From positions 1 to 64,000 of the forward strand of contig JBDTEO010000006.1 in the NCBI GenBank assembly GCA_039922495.1: DNA of 64,000 nt, read 5' to 3'. How positions within the stretch are numbered: position 1 is the first letter of the stretch; each line of letters starts with the position of its first letter. The notes beneath the pieces are model-generated. The model did not search any database, had not been told where the DNA came from, and saw only the letters and a list, made by a program, of their open reading frames with translations. This document shows, one piece after another, positions 1 to 7,378 of the stretch. This stretch comes from JALYYC01 sp039922495 (GTDB lineage: Bacteria > Chloroflexota > Dormibacteria > CF-121). A program made the position numbers and the translations under genes.

Positions 1-26
1 CGCCGTTCTGTAAGCTCAGCCGGCAC

Positions 27-126
27 GGGGGTGCATGGGCTCAGGTGGGCTCCTCGGTCTTCAAAACCGCTGGTCGGCATCCTTGGCGATGTCGACGGAC
101 GGATCGTTCCCGTCGCGCCCCCGCCA
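27..126 (+). tRNA. selC: tRNA-Sec (anticodon UCA)
   Basis: The transcript folds into the bacterial 8+5 selenocysteine-tRNA cloverleaf. The 8-bp acceptor pairs 27-34 with 115-122, followed by discriminator G123 and an encoded CCA (124-126). The 6-bp D stem is 37-42/47-52 with a 4-nt loop AGGT, as in E. coli tRNA-Sec. The anticodon stem is 54-58/66-70, with one mismatch at the 54/70 base, and loop CTTCAAA (59-65) places anticodon TCA at 61-63. The long variable arm has a 9-bp stem, 73-81/88-96. The T stem is 98-102/110-114. The T loop reads ATCGTTC instead of the usual TTCGANN. All other elements are intact, so the gene is probably functional and predicts UGA recoding in this genome. The first 13 bases of the window end in an in-frame TAA and may be the tail of an upstream gene. 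Confidence 0.93.
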
Positions 127-163
127 ATCGACCACGCCAGAGCCACCCTGGAAGTCCTGGAGC

Positions 164-180
164 GAGGAGGCTGACTCCTC
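164..180. terminator. Hairpin after tRNA-Sec, possible terminator
   Basis: A perfect 6-bp stem (GAGGAG at 164-169, CTCCTC at 175-180) with a 5-nt loop lies 38 nt downstream of the tRNA CCA end. There is no T tract after it, so a terminator role is only a guess. Confidence 0.3.
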
Positions 181-233
181 CACGCGTGAGAGCCTAGTTC
201 TTCCACTCAACATTGAATCAGCGTAAGAGAAAC

Positions 234-431
234 CTATCGTTTCAAATAGGAGATTGCCAAGAAGATCACGCTCAACACTAATTCAAGCAATATGAGTAAC
301 GTAGACACAGGAAGTGCTGAACGTTTGGAGACACCTGAAGGCACCCTCCAATAGGCTAAAGCACTTGTCACCCACGCTATTACCAGTCCAATTCCAACGC
401 CTCGAAAGTACAGGTTATTTAGTTTCCACAT
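234..431 (-). CDS. Small two-helix membrane protein, unrecognised
   Basis: A 65-residue protein with two hydrophobic segments, roughly residues 10-28 and 40-62, ending in a basic SYLKR tail. The ATG at 431 has a GAGGAG ribosome binding site about six bases upstream, which supports real translation. I do not recognise a family. It sits in a patch (about 180-480) with clearly lower GC than the rest of the window, directly downstream of the selenocysteine tRNA gene. That could mean acquired DNA. The stretch 432-530 between this gene and the MMPL stop holds no gene I can support. Confidence 0.5.
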   Translation of the reverse strand: MWKLNNLYFRGVGIGLVIAWVTSALAYWRVPSGVSKRSALPVSTLLILLELVLSVIFLAISYLKR

Positions 432-530
432 TGTCGCTCCTCACCTACCCTCCATTACCTTATCGCGCTTGAGTCCCTCCCCCTAAAGGAGACTGTCCCA
501 ATGAGGTTCGGTAGTCGGCGCCGGATCCCG

Positions 531-2606
531 TCAAGCGGCCGCTGTGGTTTTCTCGACGATGGTTGCCCGCGATAGGGCAGAGGGCCACCAGAACCGCCCA
601 CCTAGCAGGAAGGCCAGCGACGGCACGAGCACGGTGCGCACGAGCAGCGTGTCGAGTAGGACGCCGATGCCGACGATGATCCCGATCTGCGTCAAGGTGA
701 CCAGCGGCAGGACCCCGAGGACCGTGAACACCGAGGCCAGCAGGATTCCCGCACTCGTGATGACTCCACCGGTCGCAGTCAGCGCCCGCAGCATCCCGCC
801 CCTGGGACCAAGGTGCGCGGTCTCCTCCCGGGCCCGCACGGATAGGAAGATGTTGTAGTCGACCCCAAGCGCGACGAGGAAGATGAAGGCGAGCAGTCGC
901 GTGCCGTTGTCGAGCGCGGGGTAATGAAAGACGTGCTGGAACAGTAACCACGAGGCCCCCATGGCCGCGACGTAGGTGGTGAGCACCGTGGCGACGAGCA
1001 GCACGGGCGCGACCACCGAACGCAGCAACAGGAGCAGGACGACCAGCACGATCAACAGCACGAGGGGGATGACGATCTTCTCATCGCTCCGGGCGGCGTT
1101 GTACTGGTCGAGTTGAACCGCAACCGTGCCGCCGACAAGGGCCTGACCACTCGCCACAGCTCCGACGGTGGTACGGAGCCGCTCGATGGTCGTGAACGAG
1201 GCCGGCGTTGACGGCGCGGCGGTTAAGGTGGCGTCGATCTCGGTGATCGTGCCGTTCGTGCTGCCGACCGCAACCTGGGCCACCCCAGGCGTACCGGCGG
1301 CAGCTTCCGCAACCGCGGTCGCCGCGCCGGCCTTGGCGATGATGATGGCCGGTTCCGTCGACCCGGCCGGGAATCCTCTGGCCAGGATCTCCTGGCCGAT
1401 CACCGACTCCGGCCTGGCGGTGAACTGCTGGGTCTGGGAGAGACCGATCGAAGAGCCGACGCTACCGAGGCCGAGCAGGACCAGGGTCACGAGGGAAAGC
1501 GAAATCACCATTCCCGGGTGCCGGGACGCGGAGCGGCCGATCCGGCCCCAGATGCGCCCTTCGCGGGTCGGGCCGCCGTCCGCTCTTGGCACGAATGGCC
1601 AGAAGATCCCGCGCCCAGACAGCACCAGTCCTGCAGGGAGGACGACCAGCCCGAACGTCATGGCAATGACGATGCCGACCGCGGCCGAGAAGCCGATCGC
1701 CCTCGTCGACTCGGTCGCGCAGAGGATCAGCACCAGCAAGCTCGCTGTGACCGTTATCGCGCTCGAGATGATCGCCGATGCGGTCCGACCAACGGCCGTG
1801 CGCATGGCCGCGAATCGGTCGCTGGTGTTGCGCAACTGGTCCCGGTATCTCGAAATGAGGAGCAGCGCGTAGTCGGTGCCTGCGCCGAAGACGATCACTG
1901 AGGTGATCCCCGAGGCCGCCTGATCGACCCGGATCCCGACATGCTGGGTCAGCAATGCGACCACCTGGGTGGTCAGTAGATCGGCGGTACCGACGACGAG
2001 CAGTGGGACGATCCACAGAATCGGACTGCGATACGTGATCAGCAGCAAGGCGGCCACCACCAGTGCGGTGGTGAGTAACAGCGTCGTGTTCGCGCCGCTG
2101 AAGACTTTGGTCAGGTCGCTTGTGAACGCCGGGCCGCCCGTCACGTGGACGACCACCCCCGAGGCGACGGTCAGGTCGAGACGCCGCAACTTGTCGACGA
2201 CCGCGTTCGCGGTCGTGTCGCTTCCTGCCGTGTTGACGAGCACCGTCGAGACGGCGACGGTGCGGTCGGGGGAAACGTCGGTGCCGGCGTAACGGCCGTT
2301 CGGGCCGAGCGCGCTGAAGACGACGGGTGCGTTGCGCTGGATTTCGGCGATCTGGGCTGGGCTGAGCGCGCCGGAATCCCGGGTCGAGTAGACGACGAGC
2401 GCCGGCTGGACACCACTTGTGGGGAGCGTCCTCTCGAGTGCGGCAACCCGGGCCGACTGATAAGAGCTGGGCAAGCCGGGATCGCCCGACTGCTGGACAA
2501 TGGTGGGCGCCTTCATCGACATGACGACACCGACGATGACGGCTGCCAGCAGCAGCACCAGCCAGGCAGCGCGACGACGCGATACGCCGATCGAAAACAG
2601 CTTCAC
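531..2606 (-). CDS. MMPL/RND family transporter
   Basis: A 691-residue RND-superfamily membrane protein of the MMPL type, likely a proton-driven exporter of lipids or other hydrophobic molecules at the cytoplasmic membrane. It has an N-terminal transmembrane helix, a large extracytoplasmic domain (about residues 35-170), a first bundle of helices, a second extracytoplasmic domain (about 390-500) and a second bundle. The paired Asp-Tyr motifs thought to relay protons in MmpL proteins appear as GTDYALLL (Asp near residue 245) and GVDYNIFL (Asp near residue 583). I chose the GTG at 2606 because an AAGGAG site lies at 2616-2621; a start at 2636 would place this site inside the gene. It is a single gene with no partner lipid-synthesis gene nearby, so the substrate is unknown. 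Confidence 0.9.
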   Translation of the reverse strand: MKLFSIGVSRRRAAWLVLLLAAVIVGVVMSMKAPTIVQQSGDPGLPSSYQSARVAALERTLPTSGVQPALVVYSTRDSGALSPAQIAEIQRNAPVVFSALGPNGRYAGTDVSPDRTVAVSTVLVNTAGSDTTANAVVDKLRRLDLTVASGVVVHVTGGPAFTSDLTKVFSGANTTLLLTTALVVAALLLITYRSPILWIVPLLVVGTADLLTTQVVALLTQHVGIRVDQAASGITSVIVFGAGTDYALLLISRYRDQLRNTSDRFAAMRTAVGRTASAIISSAITVTASLLVLILCATESTRAIGFSAAVGIVIAMTFGLVVLPAGLVLSGRGIFWPFVPRADGGPTREGRIWGRIGRSASRHPGMVISLSLVTLVLLGLGSVGSSIGLSQTQQFTARPESVIGQEILARGFPAGSTEPAIIIAKAGAATAVAEAAAGTPGVAQVAVGSTNGTITEIDATLTAAPSTPASFTTIERLRTTVGAVASGQALVGGTVAVQLDQYNAARSDEKIVIPLVLLIVLVVLLLLLRSVVAPVLLVATVLTTYVAAMGASWLLFQHVFHYPALDNGTRLLAFIFLVALGVDYNIFLSVRAREETAHLGPRGGMLRALTATGGVITSAGILLASVFTVLGVLPLVTLTQIGIIVGIGVLLDTLLVRTVLVPSLAFLLGGRFWWPSALSRATIVEKTTAAA

Positions 2607-2706
2607 GGTGTTCAACTCCTTAGGACTTGACCTCACCCTAACCGGCCGCGCCCGGTAGTTCAGTTGGACGACTGCCCGAGATAGACAAGGGCTTAGACAG
2701 GAGTAA

Positions 2707-2750
2707 GCAGGTCGAGCAGCTGAGCTGCTGCTTCAGGACACGCCCTGAAG
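2707..2750. repeat. Two adjacent inverted repeats upstream of MMPL
   Basis: In the 377-nt gap between the divergent MMPL and SOUL genes there are two neighbouring dyads: AGCAGCT (2715-2721) facing AGCTGCT (2723-2729) around one base, and CTTCAGG (2731-2737) facing CCTGAAG (2744-2750) around a 6-nt loop. They could be operators or mRNA hairpins. Nothing else in 2607-2970 could be assigned. Confidence 0.4.
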
Positions 2751-2970
2751 CGTCGCGTCGAGAGCAGGGGAGGGGGATTGTTTGCCTTCGAGTGCCAGCC
2801 GATCCGCGACCATGAGCGGTGCTGGTTGCCTGCGTTGGCGTGATCGGGTGATGCGGGGATCGAGATCTGGCCCACGTCCGGCACCGCCGAAGCGGCTTCG
2901 ACAACGTCGTGTGTCTAAGAGTTTGTCGAGGGCGCCCAGTTTGTCCATCGGTAGAGCGGCATAGCTCGGC

Positions 2971-2976
2971 TAGTGT
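2971..2976 (+). promoter_or_regulatory. Candidate -10 hexamer for SOUL gene
   Basis: TAGTGT ends seven bases before the ATG at 2984, the same spacing seen at other genes in this window. No Shine-Dalgarno site precedes the ATG, which fits a leaderless transcript. The hexamer itself is a weak match to TANNNT. Confidence 0.35.
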
Positions 2977-2983
2977 GAATTTC

Positions 2984-3508
2984 ATGAGCAACACCATCGA
3001 CTACACCATCGAGAAGTCAATCGACAAGGTCGAGCTTCGGCGTTATCCTCCGAACGTGCTGGCGACCGTCCGCGGCATGCCGGACAATGAGGCCTTCCGC
3101 ATCCTGTTCCGCTACATCTCGGGAAGCAATCGCACCGTGAGCAAGATCGAGATGACCGTTCCGGTCATCTCGACCGGACAGCGAATCGCCATGACGGCGC
3201 CGGTCGTTTCCAGCGACGATACCTTTTCGTTCATGCTGCCTTCCTCGTACTCGATCGAGAGCAGCCCCGTGCCCCTCGACCCGCGATCCACCCTGGAGCG
3301 AATCCCGGCACGGCGCGTCGCAGCACTCAGATTTCGCGGCCCTGCCGGGCAGAGTGCCGTGGCCGAGAAGCGCCGGATACTGCTCGACACGCTCGCGCGC
3401 CACGACATTCGCCCGAACGGCGAGCCGTTCCTGATGCGCTACGACGCCCCCTTCACGCCCGGTTTCGTGCGTCGCAATGAGGTGGGCATCGAACTCGCTG
3501 CCAATTGA
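2984..3508 (+). CDS. SOUL family heme-binding protein
   Basis: A 174-residue protein of the SOUL/HBP heme-binding family. The N-terminus (DYTIEKSIDKVELRRYPP) and the repeated core IEMTVPVI/IAMTAPVV are typical, and the length matches single-domain members. SOUL proteins bind heme or tetrapyrroles, but the bacterial role is poorly defined. No signal peptide is seen, so it is probably cytoplasmic. The ATG at 2984 begins at the conserved N-terminus; an earlier in-frame GTG would add a Cys/Arg-rich stretch unlike the family. The stop codon lies 17 nt before the start of the DUF427 gene, so the two may be cotranscribed. Confidence 0.85.
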   Translation: MSNTIDYTIEKSIDKVELRRYPPNVLATVRGMPDNEAFRILFRYISGSNRTVSKIEMTVPVISTGQRIAMTAPVVSSDDTFSFMLPSSYSIESSPVPLDPRSTLERIPARRVAALRFRGPAGQSAVAEKRRILLDTLARHDIRPNGEPFLMRYDAPFTPGFVRRNEVGIELAAN

Positions 3509-3525
3509 CCAGAAAGGGGCAGACC

Positions 3526-3993
3526 GTGATACGCGAATCGGTATGGTCGTACCCGCGCCCGCCGCGCGTCGAGCCGTTGGTGGGCCGAGCGCGCGTCGAG
3601 TTCGATGGCACGGTCATCGCCGACAGCCGGCAGGCGCTCCGCGTTCTCGAGACCAGCCATCCGCCCGTGATTTATTTCCCGGCCGCCGACGTGCGTCAGG
3701 AATGCTTACGGGTAGCGAACGGGAGCAGCGTCTGCGAGTTCAAGGGTCGGGCCACGTACTGGGACATCGTGAGCCGTGATCGGTACGCGGAATCCGCCGC
3801 CTGGTCCTATCCTGACCCGCTACGCGGCTATCGCATGCTCAAGGACTATGTCGCCTTCTACCCCGCCCGCGTCGATGCCTGCTATATCGAGAAGGAACGG
3901 GTGCAGGCCCAGGCGGGCGACTTCTACGGCGGTTGGATCACGGCCGGCATCGTCGGCCCCTTTAAAGGCGGCCCCGGCACGGCCGGCTGGTAG
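3526..3993 (+). CDS. DUF427 domain protein
   Basis: A 155-residue protein with one DUF427 domain. Recognisable family segments are RVEFDGTVIADSRQALRVLET, the CEFKGRATYWDI stretch and AFYPARVDACYI. DUF427 proteins are small beta-rich cytoplasmic proteins of unknown biochemical role. I preferred the GTG at 3526, preceded by AAAGGGG, over a TTG at 3505 that overlaps the SOUL stop codon. The 135 bases after the stop (3994-4128) hold nothing I can assign. Confidence 0.82.
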   Translation: MIRESVWSYPRPPRVEPLVGRARVEFDGTVIADSRQALRVLETSHPPVIYFPAADVRQECLRVANGSSVCEFKGRATYWDIVSRDRYAESAAWSYPDPLRGYRMLKDYVAFYPARVDACYIEKERVQAQAGDFYGGWITAGIVGPFKGGPGTAGW

Positions 3994-4128
3994 CCACGAC
4001 CAACGAAAAGACGGGGGCGGGTCTGGTTCCGGGCGTTGCGGCCGGTTCCGACTCCGCGGCTCAGCTCGTACTGGGTCGACCTGGTCACGTCCGTGCCTCG
4101 CTCCCTGGCCCGACCGTTGATCGAAGGC

Positions 4129-4605
4129 CTATCGACGAGGCCGTCGCCGAGCACCCGGAGCGGCGGAAGAGGCAAGCGCGTTGTCCGGCACGAATGGTTT
4201 ACCGGTACCGGTTGCGCAGTACAGCCGCAGGCTCTCGAGGTAGTAGGCCCAATTGAAGTTGTAGATGCCGACCTGATCGTCTCCGAGTTCCTGCGAGTAG
4301 TCTTGCCGAAAGCGAAGCCGCGTCCCAGCCTCCTGGCTGACGATCTCGAATCGGAAGGTGTTGTCGATCCAGGGCTCGTGGCCGCCGACGCAGGTCCATC
4401 TCACCAAGCGGGACGGCTCCAGCTGAGTGATCTTCATCTTCGGCCCGAACCCGTCCATGAAGGTAAAGTCGATCACGTCGCCCACTCGCTCCTCGGCCTT
4501 TACCTTCGTCGTCCACCAGCTGGTGAGCCCTTTCTTTGTCGCGACCGCCTGGTAGACCGCCGCCGGCTTTGCCTGGATGTCGACGGTGTGGATGATGGTC
4601 TTCAT
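4129..4605 (-). CDS. SRPBCC (AHSA1-like) domain protein
   Basis: A 158-residue START-like fold protein of the AHSA1/SRPBCC group. It begins IIHTVDIQAKPAAVYQAVATKKGLTSWWT, the usual opening of these ligand-binding proteins, and has the VRWTCVGGHEPWIDNTFRFEI core. The last 20 or so residues are Ala/Arg-rich and look non-globular. The ATG at 4605 has a perfect AGGAGG at 4615-4620. It is divergent from an ArsR regulator that has a second SRPBCC gene behind it. ArsR plus SRPBCC pairs are common in bacteria, but their ligands are mostly unknown. Confidence 0.82.
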   Translation of the reverse strand: MKTIIHTVDIQAKPAAVYQAVATKKGLTSWWTTKVKAEERVGDVIDFTFMDGFGPKMKITQLEPSRLVRWTCVGGHEPWIDNTFRFEIVSQEAGTRLRFRQDYSQELGDDQVGIYNFNWAYYLESLRLYCATGTGKPFVPDNALASSAAPGARRRPRR

Positions 4606-4630
4606 ATGGCAATTCCTCCTAAAGAGCTGG

Positions 4631-4650
4631 CTTAATTAAGAGTAAGCTTA
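4631..4650. promoter_or_regulatory. AT-rich palindromes, candidate ArsR operator
   Basis: The 62-nt gap between the divergent SRPBCC and ArsR genes contains two perfect palindromes side by side: CTTAATTAAG (4631-4640) and TAAGCTTA (4643-4650). They stand out as an AT island in GC-rich DNA and are well placed for a regulator controlling both directions. Operator function is inferred from position and symmetry only. Confidence 0.5.
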
Positions 4651-4667
4651 AATAGTGCTGGCCTGAA

Positions 4668-5021
4668 ATGCAACCGACAACTCACATCGCCCCACCGAAC
4701 CTCGACGTTGCGCTCGCGGTCCTATCCAATTCACGGCGCCGCGAAATCCTCCAGATGATCTGGTCCGAGGAGCGATCCGCAGGAGACATCGCTGGCGCCT
4801 TCGACGTCAGCTGGCCGGCAACCTCCCAGAACCTGCGGCTCCTGAAGTCCTCCGGTCTTGTTAGTGAACGCCGGGTGGGGACTCGCCGACTGTACACGGC
4901 CAACCGAGCGGCGCTCGGCCCGCTCGAGCTGGTCCTAACCCAGATGTGGCAGCGAGACCTTGGGCGTCTGAAGCGAGCGGCCGAACGCGAGGCAAGAGGG
5001 AGAAGGCGGACCCGTGTCTGA
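4668..5021 (+). CDS. ArsR-family winged-helix regulator
   Basis: A 117-residue DNA-binding regulator with an ArsR-type winged helix. The sequence LAVLSNSRRREILQMIWSEERSAGDIAGAFDVSWPATSQNLRLLKSSGLVSERRVGTRRLYTA covers the helix-turn-helix and wing. No metal-binding Cys pair (CVC type) is seen in the recognition helix, so metal sensing is unlikely. It overlaps the next SRPBCC gene by 8 nt and is divergent from another. The layout suggests it represses both SRPBCC genes and itself through the palindromes at 4631-4650. Confidence 0.88.
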   Translation: MQPTTHIAPPNLDVALAVLSNSRRREILQMIWSEERSAGDIAGAFDVSWPATSQNLRLLKSSGLVSERRVGTRRLYTANRAALGPLELVLTQMWQRDLGRLKRAAEREARGRRRTRV

Positions 5022-5427
5022 CGAGAGCTTCGACATCGAGGTCGTCCAGCGTGTGCTGGCTCCGCGCGAGGTGGTGTTCTCGTACTTCACCGATCCCGGA
5101 CGGATGGCGCTCTGGATCGGAGGGCGGGTGACACTCGACGCAAGACCGGGCGGCCAATACCGGATTCACATGGTCGACGGCCCCACGACGGCGGGCGAAT
5201 ATCGTGAGATCGACCCGCCGCGTTGCGTGGTCCTCACCTGGGGAATGGAGGGTGATCCATCGTTCCCGGCAGGCTCGACGACCGTAGAGGTCACCCTGAC
5301 GGAGGATGGCGAGGGCACCATTGTTCGCCTCCGCCACCGCAATCTGCCAGACGCTGAAATGCGCCGCCGGCACACCGAGGGTTGGACGGAGCGCGTGCGA
5401 CAACTGGCCGGCAACCGGTTCGGGTAG
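5014..5427 (+). CDS. SRPBCC (AHSA1-like) domain protein
   Basis: A 137-residue SRPBCC protein: VQRVLAPREVVFSYFTDPGRMALWIG is the conserved opening, DARPGGQYRIHM and LTWGMEGDPSFPAGSTTVEVTL follow, and the C-terminal helix contains HTEGWTERVRQL. This group usually binds a hydrophobic ligand in a helix-grip cavity. It starts with GTG at 5014 inside the end of the ArsR gene, so the two are translationally coupled. It is a clear but distant relative of the divergent SRPBCC gene at 4129-4605. Confidence 0.83.
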   Translation: MSDESFDIEVVQRVLAPREVVFSYFTDPGRMALWIGGRVTLDARPGGQYRIHMVDGPTTAGEYREIDPPRCVVLTWGMEGDPSFPAGSTTVEVTLTEDGEGTIVRLRHRNLPDAEMRRRHTEGWTERVRQLAGNRFG

Positions 5428-5434
5428 CATAGGG

Positions 5435-5471
5435 GATCGCGGCTCGCGCCGGCGCCGCCAGGGCCGCGATC
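5435..5471. other. 9-bp stem structure upstream of ABC importer operon
   Basis: GATCGCGGC at 5435-5443 pairs perfectly with GCCGCGATC at 5463-5471 around a GC-rich 19-nt loop. It lies between the SRPBCC stop and the substrate-binding protein start. No T tract follows, so it could be an attenuator, an mRNA stabiliser or a terminator of the previous operon. It does not match any riboswitch consensus I know. Confidence 0.35.
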
Positions 5472-5506
5472 GAGCACGGCGCCCAGTCTGCCCGGGAGGG
5501 GATTCC

Positions 5507-6505
5507 ATGTTCGGAAAACGGTTGCTCTTATCCGTATCGGTAATGGCCGCGCTGCTGCTGTCGGCCTGTGGTGCCACCAACAACGCGAGCGGCAGCACCA
5601 AATACAGCGGAACGATTCATATCGCCTCATCGACCTGGACCGGCTATGCGCTCTTATATCTCGCCAATGCCAAGGGAATCTGGAAGCAGCACGGCCTGGA
5701 CGTCAACTTCAAGGACGTCGAAGATCCGAATGACCGCTTTATCGCTCTGGCCGCGGGACGGTTGGAGGGCATGGCGTCGACGGTCGACTCGTTTGCCCGG
5801 CAACAGTCGAACGGGGTCGCCGCCGTTGAGGTGTTTCCCATCGATGCCTCCGTCGGCGGCGACGGCATCCTGGCCAAGACCACGATTCAAACCGTCGCCG
5901 ATCTCAAGGGCAAGACGGTCGGTGTCAACCAGGGCTCTGTTTCGGAGTGGTTCCTGGCCCAGGTCCTGGAGAAGAACGGCCTGCACCTGTCCGACGTGAA
6001 AGAACAGAACATGACGTCGGGAGCCGCCGGAGCAGCATTCGTGGCGTCGAAAATCGACGTTGCCGTCACCTGGGAGCCATGGCTCAGCAAGGCCAAGGTG
6101 CGGACGGACGGCCACGTCCTGGTGTCGTCCGCCAAGTACCCGGACCTGATCATGGATAGCTTCGCCTTCCGAAAGGACTTTATCCAGAAGTATCCGGATA
6201 CCGTCAAAGAGTTCATGAAGGCCTACTACGACGCCTACAACTGGATGCAGGCGAACAAGACTGAGGCCCTCTCCGTAATCGGGACTGCGGTACAGGAGAC
6301 GCCGGCGGACGTGACGGCTGACCTCTCGACCATGACCCTCTTCGACCTGAGCAAGGGGAAGCAGGTTATTGGAACCAGCAGCAGCCACGGCACGATCTAC
6401 GACGTCGTTAAGGCGGCGGCCGATTTCTGGAAGGCCCAGGGCAAGATCGATACCGTCGTGAAACCGAGTGACGCGGTCGATCCGAGCTTCATCAACAGCT
6501 TGTAG
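5507..6505 (+). CDS. ABC transporter substrate-binding lipoprotein (NitT/TauT type)
   Basis: A 332-residue periplasmic-type binding protein of the NMT1/SsuA-like class used for nitrate, sulfonate, taurine, thiamine-precursor and guanidine importers. A lipoprotein signal ends in LLLSAC with the lipid-bearing Cys near residue 19. The mature part shows the class features TWTGYALLYLANAKGIWKQHGLDV, DLKGKTVGVNQGSVSEWFL and the AVTWEPWL segment. The ATG at 5507 has a GGGAGGGG site. It heads an operon with permease, ATPase, ureohydrolase and RidA-like genes, which suggests a nitrogen-rich, possibly guanidino, substrate. The ligand cannot be read from sequence. Confidence 0.87.
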   Translation: MFGKRLLLSVSVMAALLLSACGATNNASGSTKYSGTIHIASSTWTGYALLYLANAKGIWKQHGLDVNFKDVEDPNDRFIALAAGRLEGMASTVDSFARQQSNGVAAVEVFPIDASVGGDGILAKTTIQTVADLKGKTVGVNQGSVSEWFLAQVLEKNGLHLSDVKEQNMTSGAAGAAFVASKIDVAVTWEPWLSKAKVRTDGHVLVSSAKYPDLIMDSFAFRKDFIQKYPDTVKEFMKAYYDAYNWMQANKTEALSVIGTAVQETPADVTADLSTMTLFDLSKGKQVIGTSSSHGTIYDVVKAAADFWKAQGKIDTVVKPSDAVDPSFINSL

Positions 6506-6511
6506 GGACGC

Positions 6512-7378
6512 GTGAGCGAGCGGGTCCCCGCGACCCAGGCGGCGCCGGCGGCTCCTGCCAGAGTGCAGCGCCGGCGCCGCGGCTTGCTCCGGACCTACCT
6601 CACGCCGAAGCAGGCGATTCCGCGGGCGACTGTCGTCACGCTCGGCATTGGCAGTTTTGTGGTCATCCTCGTTGCCTGGAGCCTCGCCTCGCTCGAGATC
6701 AACAATCCATTGTTTGCCCCGAGCCCCTTGCGGGTCTGGACGGCCTGGATCGATATGTTCCAGAGTCGGAACTTTCTGTCCGATGTCGGGTGGAGCACTT
6801 TTCGGATCGTCGCGGGCTTTGTGATCGCCGCCATCATGGCGGTGCCACTCGGCCTGCTGATGGGCTCGTTCGAGGTCGTCCGATCGTTCTTCCAGCCACC
6901 GGTCAACTTCATCCGCTACATGCCTGCCTCCGCTTTCATCCCATTGCTGATCCTGCTGATCGGCCTCGATGAAAGCGAGAAGCTCACCATTATCTGGATC
7001 GGTGTCTTCTTCCAGCTCGCCCTGATGGTGATGGATATTGCCCACCGGGTCCCTGACGAGATGCTCAATGTCGCCTACACGCTCGGGGCCTCACGCTGGA
7101 AAGTCTTTTACAAAGTCTTTTTGCCCGCAACCTTTCCCGAAGTGGTGGACGCGCTCCGCATCACCATGGGGTGGGCCTGGACCTACCTGATCGTCGCCGA
7201 GATCGTGGCGGCCGAGCGTGGGATTGGCGCATTCATTTTGATCTCGGAGCGATTTCTACGATCGGATCGCATCATCGCCGCGATTATCACCATCGGGATC
7301 CTCGGCCTGATCACGGACACGATCTTTGGGCTGGTCCATCGCTGGGCGTTCCCCTATGTCGAAAGAGTGCACGCATGA
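6512..7378 (+). CDS. ABC transporter permease (NitT/TauT type)
   Basis: A 288-residue inner-membrane permease of the BPD_transp_1 family, SsuC/TauC type. The EAA-loop region is visible as DEMLNVAYTLGASRWKVFYKVFLPATFPEVVDALRI, and the preceding FIRYMPASAFIPLLILLIGLDESEKLTIIW is characteristic of this subclass. An N-terminal cytoplasmic tail of about 30 residues rich in Ala and Arg precedes the first helix. It starts with GTG six bases after the binding-protein stop and overlaps the ATPase gene by 4 nt (ATGA). Confidence 0.88.
   Translation: MSERVPATQAAPAAPARVQRRRRGLLRTYLTPKQAIPRATVVTLGIGSFVVILVAWSLASLEINNPLFAPSPLRVWTAWIDMFQSRNFLSDVGWSTFRIVAGFVIAAIMAVPLGLLMGSFEVVRSFFQPPVNFIRYMPASAFIPLLILLIGLDESEKLTIIWIGVFFQLALMVMDIAHRVPDEMLNVAYTLGASRWKVFYKVFLPATFPEVVDALRITMGWAWTYLIVAEIVAAERGIGAFILISERFLRSDRIIAAIITIGILGLITDTIFGLVHRWAFPYVERVHA

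Noticed and set aside
35..226. 63-codon open frame on the plus strand
   Set aside because: It lies largely inside the selenocysteine tRNA gene and encodes a low-complexity Ser/Arg/Pro-rich sequence.
499..573. Short frame with AAAGGAG and ATG at 499
   Set aside because: Only 24 codons, overlapping the end of the MMPL gene, with no recognisable product.
2644..2680. tRNA-like 5' sequence (GCGCCCGGTAGTTCAG...)
   Set aside because: Resembles a tRNA acceptor and D arm only; no anticodon stem, T arm or 3' acceptor follows.
2638..2997. 119-codon minus-strand frame upstream of MMPL
   Set aside because: Composition is Arg/Ser/Pro-rich without family features, and it runs into the SOUL start region.
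5428..5506. Guanidine riboswitch upstream of the importer-ureohydrolase operon
   Set aside because: I looked for guanidine-I and guanidine-II/III features and found none; only a plain hairpin is present.
5654..7045. 463-codon minus-strand frame opposite the ABC importer genes
   Set aside because: A high-GC antisense shadow of two clear genes, rich in His, Arg, Asp and Gly with no domain.
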